Shown one piece after another: positions 24,620 to 32,774 of a stretch of DNA of 64,000 bases. Under the pieces are notes generated by a model. The model was not told where the DNA came from. It ran no database searches and saw only the letters and a list, made by a program, of their open reading frames with translations. Position numbers and translations under genes: made by a program. How positions within the stretch are numbered: the first letter of the stretch is position 1; the number at the start of each line of letters is the position of its first letter. The stretch is from Tsukamurella sp040611135 (lineage in GTDB: Bacteria > Actinomycetota > Actinomycetes > Mycobacteriales > Mycobacteriaceae), in contig NZ_JBEXNL010000016.1 of assembly GCF_040611135.1 (NCBI RefSeq), positions 1-64,000 of the forward strand. Direction: 5' to 3'.

Positions 24620-24646
24620 GGAACTCTGCGCGCCCGCCGTCCGTTG
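24620..24646 (+). promoter_or_regulatory. ECF-type (SigE/SigH-like) promoter of sigB
   Basis: GGAAC at 24620-24624 and CGTTG at 24642-24646, separated by 17 nt. The predicted transcription start is near 24653, about 27 nt before the ATG, with AGGAGG at 24667-24672. In M. tuberculosis sigB is transcribed from just such a promoter by SigE, SigH and SigL, so stress control of sigB is probably conserved here. Confidence 0.85.
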
Positions 24647-24679
24647 AACCTCATGTACCGGCGAACAGGAGGCAGCCAC

Positions 24680-25678
24680 ATGGCACACCGCGTCAACACC
24701 GCTAGCACCGCCCGCCCCGCTGATCGGGTGCGGCCCCCGCTGACCGAGGCCGATCTCGATGCCCAGAGCCCCGCCGCGGATCTGGTGCGGGTGTACCTGA
24801 ACGGCATCGGCCGCACCGCTCTGCTGACCGCGGAGGACGAGGTCGAGCTGGCCAAGCGGATCGAGGCCGGGCTCTACGCCCAGCATCTGCTGGCCACCAA
24901 GAAGCGGATGGCGGCGTCGAAGAAGCGCGACCTGGCGTTCATCGTCCGCGACGGGCAGTCCGCCCGCCAGCACCTGCTGGAGGCGAACCTGCGCCTGGTG
25001 GTGTCGCTGGCCAAGCGCTACACGGGCCGCGGCATGCCCCTGCTGGACCTGATCCAGGAGGGCAACCTCGGACTCATCCGCGCGATGGAGAAGTTCGACT
25101 ACGCCAAGGGCTTCAAGTTCTCGACCTACGCCACGTGGTGGATCCGTCAGGCCATCACGCGCGGCATGGCCGACCAGTCCCGCACCATCCGCCTGCCCGT
25201 CCACCTCGTGGAGCAGGTGAACAAGCTGGCCCGCATCCGCCGCGAGCTGCATCAGCAGCTGGGCCGCGAGGCCACCGACGCCGAGCTGGCCGCAGAGTCG
25301 GGCATCCCGGCCGAGAAGATCGCCGACCTGATGGACCACTCGCGGGACCCGGTCAGCCTCGACATGCCCGTCGGCTCCGACGAGGAGGCGCCCCTGGGCG
25401 ACTTCATCGAGGATGCGGAGGCCGCCTCCGCCGAGTCGGCCGTCATCTCGCGGCTCATGCACAGCGACGTCCGCTCCGTGCTCGCCACCCTCGACGAGCG
25501 CGAGCAGCAGGTCATCCGCCTGCGCTACGGCCTCGACGACGGTCAGCCGCGCACGCTCGACCAGATCGGCAAGCTGTTCGGCCTCTCCCGCGAGCGCGTG
25601 CGCCAGATCGAGCGCGAGGTCATGAGCAAGCTCCGCAACGGCGAGCGTGCGGACCGCCTGCGCGCGTACGCGAGCTAG
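24680..25678 (+). CDS. sigB: RNA polymerase sigma factor SigB (group 2 sigma-70)
   Basis: A 332-residue principal-like sigma factor. Region 1.2 is PAADLVRVYLNGIGR and region 2 contains LRLVVSLAKRYTGRG and FKFSTYATWWIRQAITR. Region 3 includes RLPVHLVEQVNKL, and region 4.2 is LFGLSRERVRQIEREVM. It lacks the long N-terminal extension of SigA, as SigB does. ATG 24680 (MAHRVNTAS) has AGGAGG 7 bp upstream. In mycobacteria and corynebacteria sigB lies beside ideR/dtxR and galE, as here. It directs general-stress and stationary-phase transcription. A terminator follows. Confidence 0.96.
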   Translation: MAHRVNTASTARPADRVRPPLTEADLDAQSPAADLVRVYLNGIGRTALLTAEDEVELAKRIEAGLYAQHLLATKKRMAASKKRDLAFIVRDGQSARQHLLEANLRLVVSLAKRYTGRGMPLLDLIQEGNLGLIRAMEKFDYAKGFKFSTYATWWIRQAITRGMADQSRTIRLPVHLVEQVNKLARIRRELHQQLGREATDAELAAESGIPAEKIADLMDHSRDPVSLDMPVGSDEEAPLGDFIEDAEAASAESAVISRLMHSDVRSVLATLDEREQQVIRLRYGLDDGQPRTLDQIGKLFGLSRERVRQIEREVMSKLRNGERADRLRAYAS

Positions 25679-25692
25679 GAACCAGCACGGAA

Positions 25693-25727
25693 GGAACCGC
25701 GTCGGCTGCTACAGCCGGCGCGGTTCC
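25693..25727. terminator. Bidirectional terminator between sigB and pat-like gene
   Basis: Stem GGAACCGCG (25693-25701) / CGCGGTTCC (25719-25727), extended inside by CGGCT/AGCCG after a small bulge. It follows the sigB stop by 15 bp and overlaps the stop codon of the convergent acetyltransferase gene (25709). Confidence 0.8.
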
Positions 25728-28417
25728 GCTTGTTGGGTGAGCATGTCGTCGGCGTGGCCGATGCGGACTAGACCGGAGAGCAGCGCGATGCCGTCGGGCG
25801 TCGCGAGGATCGGCTGGCAGTCGATGCTGCGGATCTCGGGAACCTCGTACGCGAGGGCGGCGAGCCGGATCAGGATGTCGGTCAGCGCGGCGACGTCCAC
25901 GCCCTGCCCGCCCCCGTAACCCTCGAGGAGCGGCGCCGAGCGCGGCGCCGAGATCAGATCGTTCGCGGCGGCGTAGGTCAGCGGCAACAGGCGATAGGCG
26001 CGGTCGCCCAGCAGTTCCGGTACGGCGCCGCTGAGCCCGAAGGAGATCATCTGCCCCAGCCGGGCGTCGTTCTGGTAGCCGAAGGCGCACCCGATGCCCT
26101 TGGGCGCCATCCGCTGCACGTGCAGGGTGCTCTCCCCGGTCTGCTCCTGCAACGCGACGAAGGCCTCGGCCACCGCATCCGGCTTCCGGAGGTCGAGGCG
26201 CACCGCCGCGAGGTCCGCTCGCAGCCGCCAATGATCGCCCATCGCCTTGACCGCCACGGGATAACCCAGCCGCTCCGCGGCCGCGATCGCGTTCGCGGCG
26301 CTCGAGGCCACCTCGAAGGGCACCACATCGACTCCGTAGAGCGCGAGCAACTCCGCACTGCGTTCGAAGCTCAGCGTGACGGATCCGTGCTCGGTCTCAT
26401 TGGACGGCAGCCACTCCCGGACGAGGGTGCGGGCGGCGTGGGAGTCGGTCCCCCACGGCCGGGCCAGATCCGAGTCGGGCCGCGCCCGCCATTGCGCGTA
26501 CCGCCACCCGTGCGCGAGGACACGGGCGGCACGCTCCGGCTCGGGGTACGCCGGGACCGAGCCCCGGACCCGCCGACCGTCCTCGTCCGTGGCCGCGAGC
26601 AGTTCGGTGACGCCGTCGAACGCGAGGAAGGTCGAGACGATCGGCTTGATCTGCCGGCGCGATGCGTCCAGCAGAACCGCGGCGTGCGCCTCGGCCTGCG
26701 CCTCGACGGGCGGGACGAAGACGGCGATGATCGCGTCGACCGCGTCGTCATCGAGCGCCGCGTCGATCGCCGCCCCGAACTGCTCCGGCGTGGCGGCGGC
26801 ACCGAGGTCGACCGGCTGCGCCACGTCGAGTCCCTCTCGTCGGCCGGTGTGCGTCGCGAGCACCCCGAGAGCGGTGGAGTTCCCGATCACCGCGACCTTC
26901 GGGCCGGCAGGCAAAGGCTGGTAGCCGAAGAAGGTCGCGCAGTCGAACAGTTCGGGGATCGAGTCCACTTGGACCACACCCGAATTCTCGAAGAGAGCCT
27001 CAGCGCCGCGCCGGCGCCGCTCGGGGTCGAGGCCGCCCTGATAGATGGCCACGATCGGCTTCTGCCGCGCGAGGCGGCGCGCGATCCTGCCGAACTTGCG
27101 CGGATTGCCGAAGCTTTCCAGGTAGAGCAGCACGACCTCGGTCTTGTCGTCGGTGTCCCAGTACTGCAGGACGTCGTTGCCGGACATGTCCGCGCGGTTG
27201 CCCGCGGAGACGAAGGTCGTGAGCCCGACGCCGCGCTTCGCCGCGGTGTCGAGGATCGCGATCCCGAGGGCCCCGGACTGGCAGAAGAAGCCCACGTTCC
27301 CGGCGCCCGGGACCACCGGCGCCAGGGTCGCGTTGAGCCGGACCTGGTCGTCGGTGTTGACCACACCGAGGGCGCTCGGGCCGATGAGCCGCATGCCGTG
27401 CGAGCGCACGGCCGTGCGGAGACGGAACTCGGCTTCACTTCCCGCGCGCCCGGCATCGGAGAAGCCCGTCGAGACGACCAGCAGCGTCCGCACGTCTTTC
27501 GCGAGGCAGTCGTCCAGGACCTGTTCGACGTTCTCCGCGGGCACCGCGACGACCGCGAGGTCGACCTGATCGGGGATGTCGCGCACCGACTGATAGGCGC
27601 GGACCCCCGCGACCGACCGGCGGTCCCGGTGCACCGGGAACACCGGGCCGGTGAAGCCACCGTCCAGCAGGTTCCGAAGCACGGCGTGGCCGACCTTCCC
27701 CGGGGTCGTGGACGCGCCGATCACCGCGATCGATGAGGGCTGCAAGGCGTTGCGGACGCTCCGCGCCTCCGAGGCCAGCTCCCGCGCATTGCGGACGGCG
27801 ACCAGCGCCTCGGTCGGATCGATGTCGAACTCCACGTGCACGACGCTGCCGTCGAAGTTCCGGCTGAGCTCGTATCCCGCAGCCTTGAAGACGTTGACCA
27901 TGTATCGGTTCTCGGCCAGCACTTCCGCCTCGAAGCGATGGAATCCGCACTCCGCGGCCGCGCCCGCCAGATGCTCGAGGAGGATCGGGCCCAGCCCTCG
28001 TCCCTGGTGCTCGTCGGCGACGACGAAGGCCACCTCCGCCGAAGTCGGCTTGCCCATCTCGGCGAGGCCCTCGTACAGGCCGACCGCGATGATCCTCCCG
28101 CCCAGGAGCGCCAGCAGACACACCCTGCTCTGATAGTCGACCGTGGTCATCCGTGCCACGTCGCGGGCCGGCATCACCGGGTAGGGGCCGAAGTACCGCA
28201 GGTACCGCGTCCGTTCGGACAGCCCGGCGTGGAACTCGACGATGGCGTCGGCGTCGTCGGGCACGACGGGCCGAAGGTGCACGACACCGCCGTCGGAGGC
28301 GAGCACGTCCGCGACCCAGTGCGCGGGGAACTCGTACGGCCCGGGCGCCTGCAGGACCGGTGCCGGGAAGGGATCGGTGGACGGTCCGGACGGGAACAGC
28401 GGGCTGTCGTCGGTCAC
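25709..28417 (-). CDS. GNAT acetyltransferase fused to acyl-CoA-synthetase(NDP)-like domains (PatZ-like)
   Basis: A 902-residue fusion. An N-terminal GNAT domain (about residues 40-200; VADEHQGRGLGPILLEHL binds acetyl-CoA) precedes CoA-binding and ligase-like domains (IAVIGASTTPGKVGHAVLRN; VGFFCQSGALG) and a C-terminal ATP-grasp domain (YPVAVKAMGDHWRLRADL). The catalytic-His loop of true NDP-forming ligases (SHTG-like) is absent after IYQGGLDPERRR, as in protein lysine acetyltransferases of the Pat/PatZ type. The start chosen is GTG 28417: GGAGG lies 6 nt before it, but directly abuts the ATG at 28423. It lies next to acuC, suggesting an acetylation/deacetylation pair acting on enzymes such as acetyl-CoA synthetase. 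Confidence 0.85.
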   Translation of the reverse strand: MTDDSPLFPSGPSTDPFPAPVLQAPGPYEFPAHWVADVLASDGGVVHLRPVVPDDADAIVEFHAGLSERTRYLRYFGPYPVMPARDVARMTTVDYQSRVCLLALLGGRIIAVGLYEGLAEMGKPTSAEVAFVVADEHQGRGLGPILLEHLAGAAAECGFHRFEAEVLAENRYMVNVFKAAGYELSRNFDGSVVHVEFDIDPTEALVAVRNARELASEARSVRNALQPSSIAVIGASTTPGKVGHAVLRNLLDGGFTGPVFPVHRDRRSVAGVRAYQSVRDIPDQVDLAVVAVPAENVEQVLDDCLAKDVRTLLVVSTGFSDAGRAGSEAEFRLRTAVRSHGMRLIGPSALGVVNTDDQVRLNATLAPVVPGAGNVGFFCQSGALGIAILDTAAKRGVGLTTFVSAGNRADMSGNDVLQYWDTDDKTEVVLLYLESFGNPRKFGRIARRLARQKPIVAIYQGGLDPERRRRGAEALFENSGVVQVDSIPELFDCATFFGYQPLPAGPKVAVIGNSTALGVLATHTGRREGLDVAQPVDLGAAATPEQFGAAIDAALDDDAVDAIIAVFVPPVEAQAEAHAAVLLDASRRQIKPIVSTFLAFDGVTELLAATDEDGRRVRGSVPAYPEPERAARVLAHGWRYAQWRARPDSDLARPWGTDSHAARTLVREWLPSNETEHGSVTLSFERSAELLALYGVDVVPFEVASSAANAIAAAERLGYPVAVKAMGDHWRLRADLAAVRLDLRKPDAVAEAFVALQEQTGESTLHVQRMAPKGIGCAFGYQNDARLGQMISFGLSGAVPELLGDRAYRLLPLTYAAANDLISAPRSAPLLEGYGGGQGVDVAALTDILIRLAALAYEVPEIRSIDCQPILATPDGIALLSGLVRIGHADDMLTQQAEPRRL

Positions 28418-28565
28418 GAGCATCCTCCGGGTCGAGGCGTGGCAGGGCGATGTGCGACGGGCATGAGGTCAGTCACGGGGATCCTCGGGGTCGAGTCCTG
28501 GAGCGGCGAAGAGCGGCAGGAGCGTCACGTCAGTCACGAGGATCCTCGGGGTCGAGTCCGTGGAG
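28412..28565. repeat. Three imperfect 28-35-bp direct repeats between pat-like gene and acuC
   Basis: Copies begin at 28412, 28469 and 28530, spaced about 57-61 bp, with the core GTCACGAGGATCCTCGGGGT. The second and third copies agree over 35 bp except for one substitution and one indel. The third is the 3' end of acuC (encoding LDPEDPRD and the stop); the second is an extra copy outside the gene; the first, more diverged, covers the start and Shine-Dalgarno of the pat-like gene. Confidence 0.8.
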
Positions 28566-29759
28566 GGGGAATACAGCGGACCGCGCGCGGGCGATGAAGC
28601 GGTCGGCGGCAGCCTCCGTCGGCGCGACGCTGGGGTCGTACGAGGAGGGCTCCCACGGGGTGAAGGCGGTCGCCCCACCCTCGCCCATGGTCTCCGGTGG
28701 CGCACCGACGACGCCGACCTGGTCTCCTGGCACGTTCGCTGCGAGGTCCCGCCATTCCTGCGGGATCGGGGTCGCGGGGTCGATGTCGACGCCGACCACG
28801 GCTCCGATGAGGTGGGTCCACACGCGGGGCACGACGTCCACGAGCCGGTACCCGCCGCCGCCGACGGCGAGCCACCGGCCGTCGCACAGCTCGTCGGCGA
28901 GGTCGCGCATCGCGAGGATGGCGGCGCGCTGCCCGTCGACGGTGAGCGAGAGATCGGTGAGCGGGTCCGCCGCGTGCGAATCACAGCCGCACTGGCTCAC
29001 GACGAGCTGAGGCCGGAACTCACGGAGGACGGAGGGGACGACGGCGTGGAAGGCGCGGAGCCACAGGCCGTCGGGACAGAAGGCGGGCACGGGGATGTTG
29101 ACGACGGTGCCGCGGGCCTCGGGCCCGCCGAGCTCGGTCGGGTAGCCGGTGTTGGGCCACAGGTACTGGGGGTCCTCGTGCAGGGAGACGGTGAGCACGC
29201 GCGGGTCGTTCCAGAACTGGGCCTGCACCCCGTCGCCGTGATGGGCGTCCACGTCGATGTAGGCGATCCGGTCGAAGCCGTTGTCGAGCAGCCAGGAGAT
29301 CGCGATGGCGGCGTCGTTGTAGATGCAGAACCCCGACGCGTGCGAGCGCATCGCGTGGTGCATCCCGCCGGCGATGTTGACGGCGCGCGTGGTGTGGCCG
29401 GAGGCGATCGCCTTGGCGCCGGTGAGGGTGGAGCCGACCAGGCTGGCCGCCGCCTCGTGCATGCGGAGGAAGATCGGATTGTCGTCGTTGCCGAGGCCGT
29501 AGCCGCTGAGGTCGATCCGCGAGCGGCCGGAGCCCGCGACGCGCACGGCCGCCAGGTAGTCGTCGGTGTGGGCGCGGCCCAGTTCGATCGGGTCGAAGCT
29601 CGCGGGCGTCACCACTTCGACGCCGTCGAGCACGCCGAGCATGCGCGAGAGCTCCATCGTCAGGCGCAGCCGCACCGGGTCCATCGGGTGGGAGTGGGAG
29701 AACCGGTAGTCGAGTACCGAGGGGTCCCAGACCACCTGGGAGTCGGGGAACCGTGCCAT
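28530..29759 (-). CDS. acuC: AcuC-type acetoin utilisation deacetylase (class I HDAC-like)
   Basis: A 409-residue arginase/deacetylase-fold enzyme. The active-site His pair is in GGMHHAMRSHASGFC. The zinc ligands Asp/His are in YIDVDAHHGDGVQAQF, and the third Asp is in VVSQCGCDSHAADPL. The GGGY loop is GGGGYRLVDV. It probably removes acetyl groups from protein lysines, in Bacillus from acetyl-CoA synthetase. The start at 29759 (MARFPDSQVVWD) is normal, 116 bp from the divergent ideR start. The C-terminus ends in LHGLDPEDPRD, whose DNA is duplicated just downstream. Probably in one operon with the acetyltransferase gene. Confidence 0.9.
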   Translation of the reverse strand: MARFPDSQVVWDPSVLDYRFSHSHPMDPVRLRLTMELSRMLGVLDGVEVVTPASFDPIELGRAHTDDYLAAVRVAGSGRSRIDLSGYGLGNDDNPIFLRMHEAAASLVGSTLTGAKAIASGHTTRAVNIAGGMHHAMRSHASGFCIYNDAAIAISWLLDNGFDRIAYIDVDAHHGDGVQAQFWNDPRVLTVSLHEDPQYLWPNTGYPTELGGPEARGTVVNIPVPAFCPDGLWLRAFHAVVPSVLREFRPQLVVSQCGCDSHAADPLTDLSLTVDGQRAAILAMRDLADELCDGRWLAVGGGGYRLVDVVPRVWTHLIGAVVGVDIDPATPIPQEWRDLAANVPGDQVGVVGAPPETMGEGGATAFTPWEPSSYDPSVAPTEAAADRFIARARSAVFPLHGLDPEDPRD

Positions 29760-29801
29760 GAGTCACGACCCTAGTCGTTGCCCTCCTGCGCCGCTTCGAA
29801 G

Positions 29802-29815
29802 TTAGGTAACCTTAA
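29802..29815. promoter_or_regulatory. Iron-box-like element between acuC and ideR
   Basis: TTAGGT-A-ACCTTAA resembles the two outer ends of the DtxR/IdeR consensus (TTAGGTTAGSCTAACCTAA) with the centre deleted. It lies 61 bp before the ideR GTG and 43 bp before the acuC ATG. It is too short to be a canonical 19-bp iron box, so binding by IdeR is uncertain. Confidence 0.3.
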
Positions 29816-29875
29816 GTACGGGGGACGGGAGCCCGTCTCGGCTAAGCTCAACGTTGACGAGAAGGAGCTGGACAC

Positions 29876-30559
29876 GTGAACGATCTGGTGGACACCACCG
29901 AGATGTACCTGCGGACCATCTACGAGCTCGAGGAGGAGGGCGTCGTGCCTCTCCGGGCGCGGATCGCGGAGCGTCTCGAGCAGAGTGGTCCCACGGTGTC
30001 GCAGACCGTGCAGCGCATGGAGCGCGACGGGCTCGTCCGGGTGGCGGGCGATCGCCACCTCGAACTCAGCGAGAAGGGCCGGCAGCTCGCGATCGCGGTG
30101 ATGCGCAAGCACCGGCTCGCCGAGCGGCTGCTGGTGGACGTCATCGGGCTGCAGTGGGAGAACGTGCACGCCGAGGCGTGCCGCTGGGAGCACGTGATGA
30201 GCGAGGACGTGGAACGCCGCCTGCTCGACGTGCTGGGCAACCCCACCACTTCGCCCTACGGCAACCCGATCCCGGGCCTGGCCGAGCTGGGCGTCACCGT
30301 CGGCCGGGAGCCCGTGCGGCCCGCGCGCCTGACCGACCTGCCGCAGGGCGGCCCGGCCGCCGTGGTGATCAAGCGGCTCGCCGAGCACGTGCAGGCGGAC
30401 ACCGACCTCATCGCACGTTTCCGCGAGGCCGGCGTGGTGCCGGACGCACGCGTCTCGGTCACCGTCCAGCGCGGTGCGGTCGTCATCTCGGTGGCGGGGC
30501 ACGAGGACTTCGAGCTGCCCGACGAGATGGCTCACGCCGTCTTCGTCGAGGCGGTCTAG
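29876..30559 (+). CDS. ideR: Iron-dependent regulator IdeR (DtxR family)
   Basis: A 227-residue metalloregulator. The N-terminal winged helix is TEMYLRTIYELEEEG to SGPTVSQTVQRMERDGLV. Primary metal-site residues M10, C102, E105 and H106 and ancillary-site H79, E83 and H98 are all at the positions known for IdeR/DtxR. An SH3-like third domain fills about residues 148-227. With Fe(II) it represses siderophore and iron uptake genes and activates iron storage in mycobacteria. It starts with a GTG at 29876 with GAAGGAG 8 nt upstream, and galE follows after 6 bp in the same operon, as in corynebacteria. Confidence 0.96.
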   Translation: MNDLVDTTEMYLRTIYELEEEGVVPLRARIAERLEQSGPTVSQTVQRMERDGLVRVAGDRHLELSEKGRQLAIAVMRKHRLAERLLVDVIGLQWENVHAEACRWEHVMSEDVERRLLDVLGNPTTSPYGNPIPGLAELGVTVGREPVRPARLTDLPQGGPAAVVIKRLAEHVQADTDLIARFREAGVVPDARVSVTVQRGAVVISVAGHEDFELPDEMAHAVFVEAV

Positions 30560-30565
30560 GCAGCC

Positions 30566-31552
30566 GTGCAGCTCCTGGTGACCGGCGGCGCCGGCTACGT
30601 GGGCAGCGTGTGCACGCAGGTGTTGCTCGAGCGCGGCCACGAGGTCACGGTGATCGACGACCTCAGCACCGGCAACCGCGACGCCGTGCCGGCGGGCGCG
30701 ACCTTCGTCGAGGGCGACGTGGCGCAGGCCGCGCGCCCCGTGCTCGCCGACGGCGAGTTCGACGGTGTTCTGCACTTCGCCGCCAAGTCCCTGGTGGGCG
30801 AGTCCGTGTCGCATCCGCACATGTACTGGCAGGGCAACGTCGTGACCACCCTGTCGCTGCTCGACGCCATGCTGGCCGCCGGCGTGCCCCGCCTGGTGTT
30901 CTCGTCGACGGCCGCCACCTACGGCGAGCCGGAGACAGTCCCGATCACCGAGGACACCCGCACCGCCCCCACCAACACCTACGGCGCGACGAAGCTCGCG
31001 ATCGACGCGGCGATCACGTCGTACGCCACCGCGTACGGTCTCGCGGCCGTCTCGCTGCGGTATTTCAACGTGGCCGGTAGCTACGGGGGGTTCGGCGAGA
31101 ACCGCGAGGTCGAAACCCATCTGATCCCGCTCGTGTTGCAGACCGCGCTGGGCCAGCGCAAGGACATCGCGGTGTTCGGCGCGGACTACCCGACCGCAGA
31201 CGGCACGGCGGTCCGCGACTACGTGCACGTCAAGGACCTGGCCGAGGCGCACCTGCTGGCGTTGGACCACGCGCGGCAGGGCGAGCACGACGTGTTCAAC
31301 CTCGGTTCGGGCGCGGGCTTCTCGGTACGCCAGGTGATCGACACCTGCCGGGAGGTCACCGGCCGGGACATCCCCGAGGTCGCCGCGGACCGGCGTGCCG
31401 GTGATCCGGCGGTGCTCGTGGCGTCGTCGCAGCGCGCAGTCGACGAGCTGGGCTGGCGACCCCAACACACCGACCTGCGCGGCATCGTCGCCGATGCCTG
31501 GGCGTACACCCAGGCCCTGGGCGACCGTGCGCACGCGGCCCGCCGCGCCTGA
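30566..31552 (+). CDS. galE: UDP-glucose 4-epimerase GalE
   Basis: A 328-residue extended SDR. The NAD-binding VTGGAGYVGSVCTQVL is at the N-terminus, the catalytic serine is in FSSTAATYG, and the YGATK pair follows at about residue 140. The C-terminal substrate domain carries LRYFNVAGSYGGFGENREVE and the DGTAVRDYVHVKDLA signature. It interconverts UDP-glucose and UDP-galactose, giving galactose for arabinogalactan in the cell wall of mycolic-acid bacteria. It starts with GTG 6 bp after ideR, matching the sigB-dtxR-galE order of corynebacteria. No export signal; cytoplasmic. Confidence 0.94.
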   Translation: MQLLVTGGAGYVGSVCTQVLLERGHEVTVIDDLSTGNRDAVPAGATFVEGDVAQAARPVLADGEFDGVLHFAAKSLVGESVSHPHMYWQGNVVTTLSLLDAMLAAGVPRLVFSSTAATYGEPETVPITEDTRTAPTNTYGATKLAIDAAITSYATAYGLAAVSLRYFNVAGSYGGFGENREVETHLIPLVLQTALGQRKDIAVFGADYPTADGTAVRDYVHVKDLAEAHLLALDHARQGEHDVFNLGSGAGFSVRQVIDTCREVTGRDIPEVAADRRAGDPAVLVASSQRAVDELGWRPQHTDLRGIVADAWAYTQALGDRAHAARRA

Positions 31553-31555
31553 CGC

Positions 31556-32611
31556 TCACCCCGCCAGCGGGAACTCCGCGTCCCGCGGTGGCAGCTCGAC
31601 GCCGAGCCGGCGGGCCATCGCGACCCCCAGTTCGGCCGCCTCGGACATCTCGGACGGGTGCAGTCCGGCTCCGAAGGCCGTCGCCAGCAACTGCGCGGCC
31701 CGGTAGCCACGGTCCGCGGCCAGCGCGGCGTCGAGCGCGATGCCCGTGAGGGGACCGTCGCCGCGGAGATAGCCCGATGCCGCGACGAGCGTGGCCGCGG
31801 CCGCCCGTGGCGTGCCGCGCAGCCGCCGTGCGAGTTCCGCGAACAGCAGCCGCGCTTCGTCGGCGATCACGGTGAGCGCCAACGCCATCGCGGCGTCGCG
31901 CACCTGCAGGTCGAGCAGCGCGCCGCCGAGTAGCGCGACATCGGCATCGGTGAGCTCGGTCGATCGTTGGCCCGTCGCCGCCGCGACGACCGCCGCGAGC
32001 AGTTCCCCGGGATCGTCGTCCGCCTCGAACGCTGCGGCGTCCCGGCATCGATCGGCGACCACGCCCGGCCCCTCCTCGGCGAGCAGATCGGTGAGCGCCG
32101 CCCGCGAGCGGTGCACCGTGCGGCCGTCGACCAGCGCGGCCAGCATCACCGGCGAGCTCTCCGGGTCCGGGACCGCGCCGCTCTCGCCGTGCCTGCACAC
32201 CCAGCGCTCCCCCGCTGCCACCCGGGGCAGCAGCATCACGTCCTCGATCTCGAGGTCGGGCTCCGCGAGGCTCCGGGAGCGGGCGTGCTGCTGCAGCACC
32301 TGCAGGAGCGCGGGGGTGGCCCGGACCAGCGGTCGGTCGTCGACCACCACGCAGAACACGCGGTCGGCACCCTGGATCCGGAGCAGGCGCACCGCCTCCC
32401 CGAGGTGCCGGCGGCAGTCCTTGCGCAGATCACCGGCTCTGGTGAGCCCCAGGTCGATGCGTGCGGTGGCACCGATCCGCCCCGTCACCTCGTCGTGTGC
32501 GAGCAGCACCACCGAGCGGTCCGGATAGAACCCCAGGAGGGCGGGAATGGCGGCGAGCAGGTCGCCGACGGAGTCGATCTTCATGGCCGTGGTCGTGCGT
32601 TGATTCGTCAT
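31556..32611 (-). CDS. DUF4192 family protein
   Basis: A 351-residue cytoplasmic protein of the actinobacterial DUF4192 family, recognised by the N-terminal VGDLLAAIPALLGFYPDRSVVLLAH and the mid-part DVMLLPRVAAGERWVC, followed by an alpha-helical repeat-like C-terminus. It has no transmembrane segment and no catalytic motif that can be named. ATG 32611 (MTNQRTTTAMKID) is chosen; ATG 32584 (MKIDSVG) is a close alternative, and neither has an obvious Shine-Dalgarno. It is convergent with galE, separated by 3 bp. Function unknown. Confidence 0.75.
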   Translation of the reverse strand: MTNQRTTTAMKIDSVGDLLAAIPALLGFYPDRSVVLLAHDEVTGRIGATARIDLGLTRAGDLRKDCRRHLGEAVRLLRIQGADRVFCVVVDDRPLVRATPALLQVLQQHARSRSLAEPDLEIEDVMLLPRVAAGERWVCRHGESGAVPDPESSPVMLAALVDGRTVHRSRAALTDLLAEEGPGVVADRCRDAAAFEADDDPGELLAAVVAAATGQRSTELTDADVALLGGALLDLQVRDAAMALALTVIADEARLLFAELARRLRGTPRAAAATLVAASGYLRGDGPLTGIALDAALAADRGYRAAQLLATAFGAGLHPSEMSEAAELGVAMARRLGVELPPRDAEFPLAG

Positions 32612-32774
32612 GCGGGGAATGCTCGCGGAGACCGGCGACGGGTTCCGGCACCCGCGCGGCACTGCTCCCCACTGTGGTTATGAAACGTTCCGTGCGCTGC
32701 GATTCGTCCACAGGACCGCCCGTACCGGACACCACCGGCCGGGCGACCGACACGCCGCATCCGAGCGGGCTACT

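Noticed and set aside
24640..24680. Alternative sigB starts at 24644
   Set aside because: The upstream ttg at 24644 is part of the -10 of the ECF promoter; the AGGAGG and usual N-terminus support ATG 24680.
29802..29815. Full-length IdeR iron box before ideR
   Set aside because: Only the outer halves match, and the 19-bp spacing is not met, so it is recorded only as a weak element, not as a true iron box.
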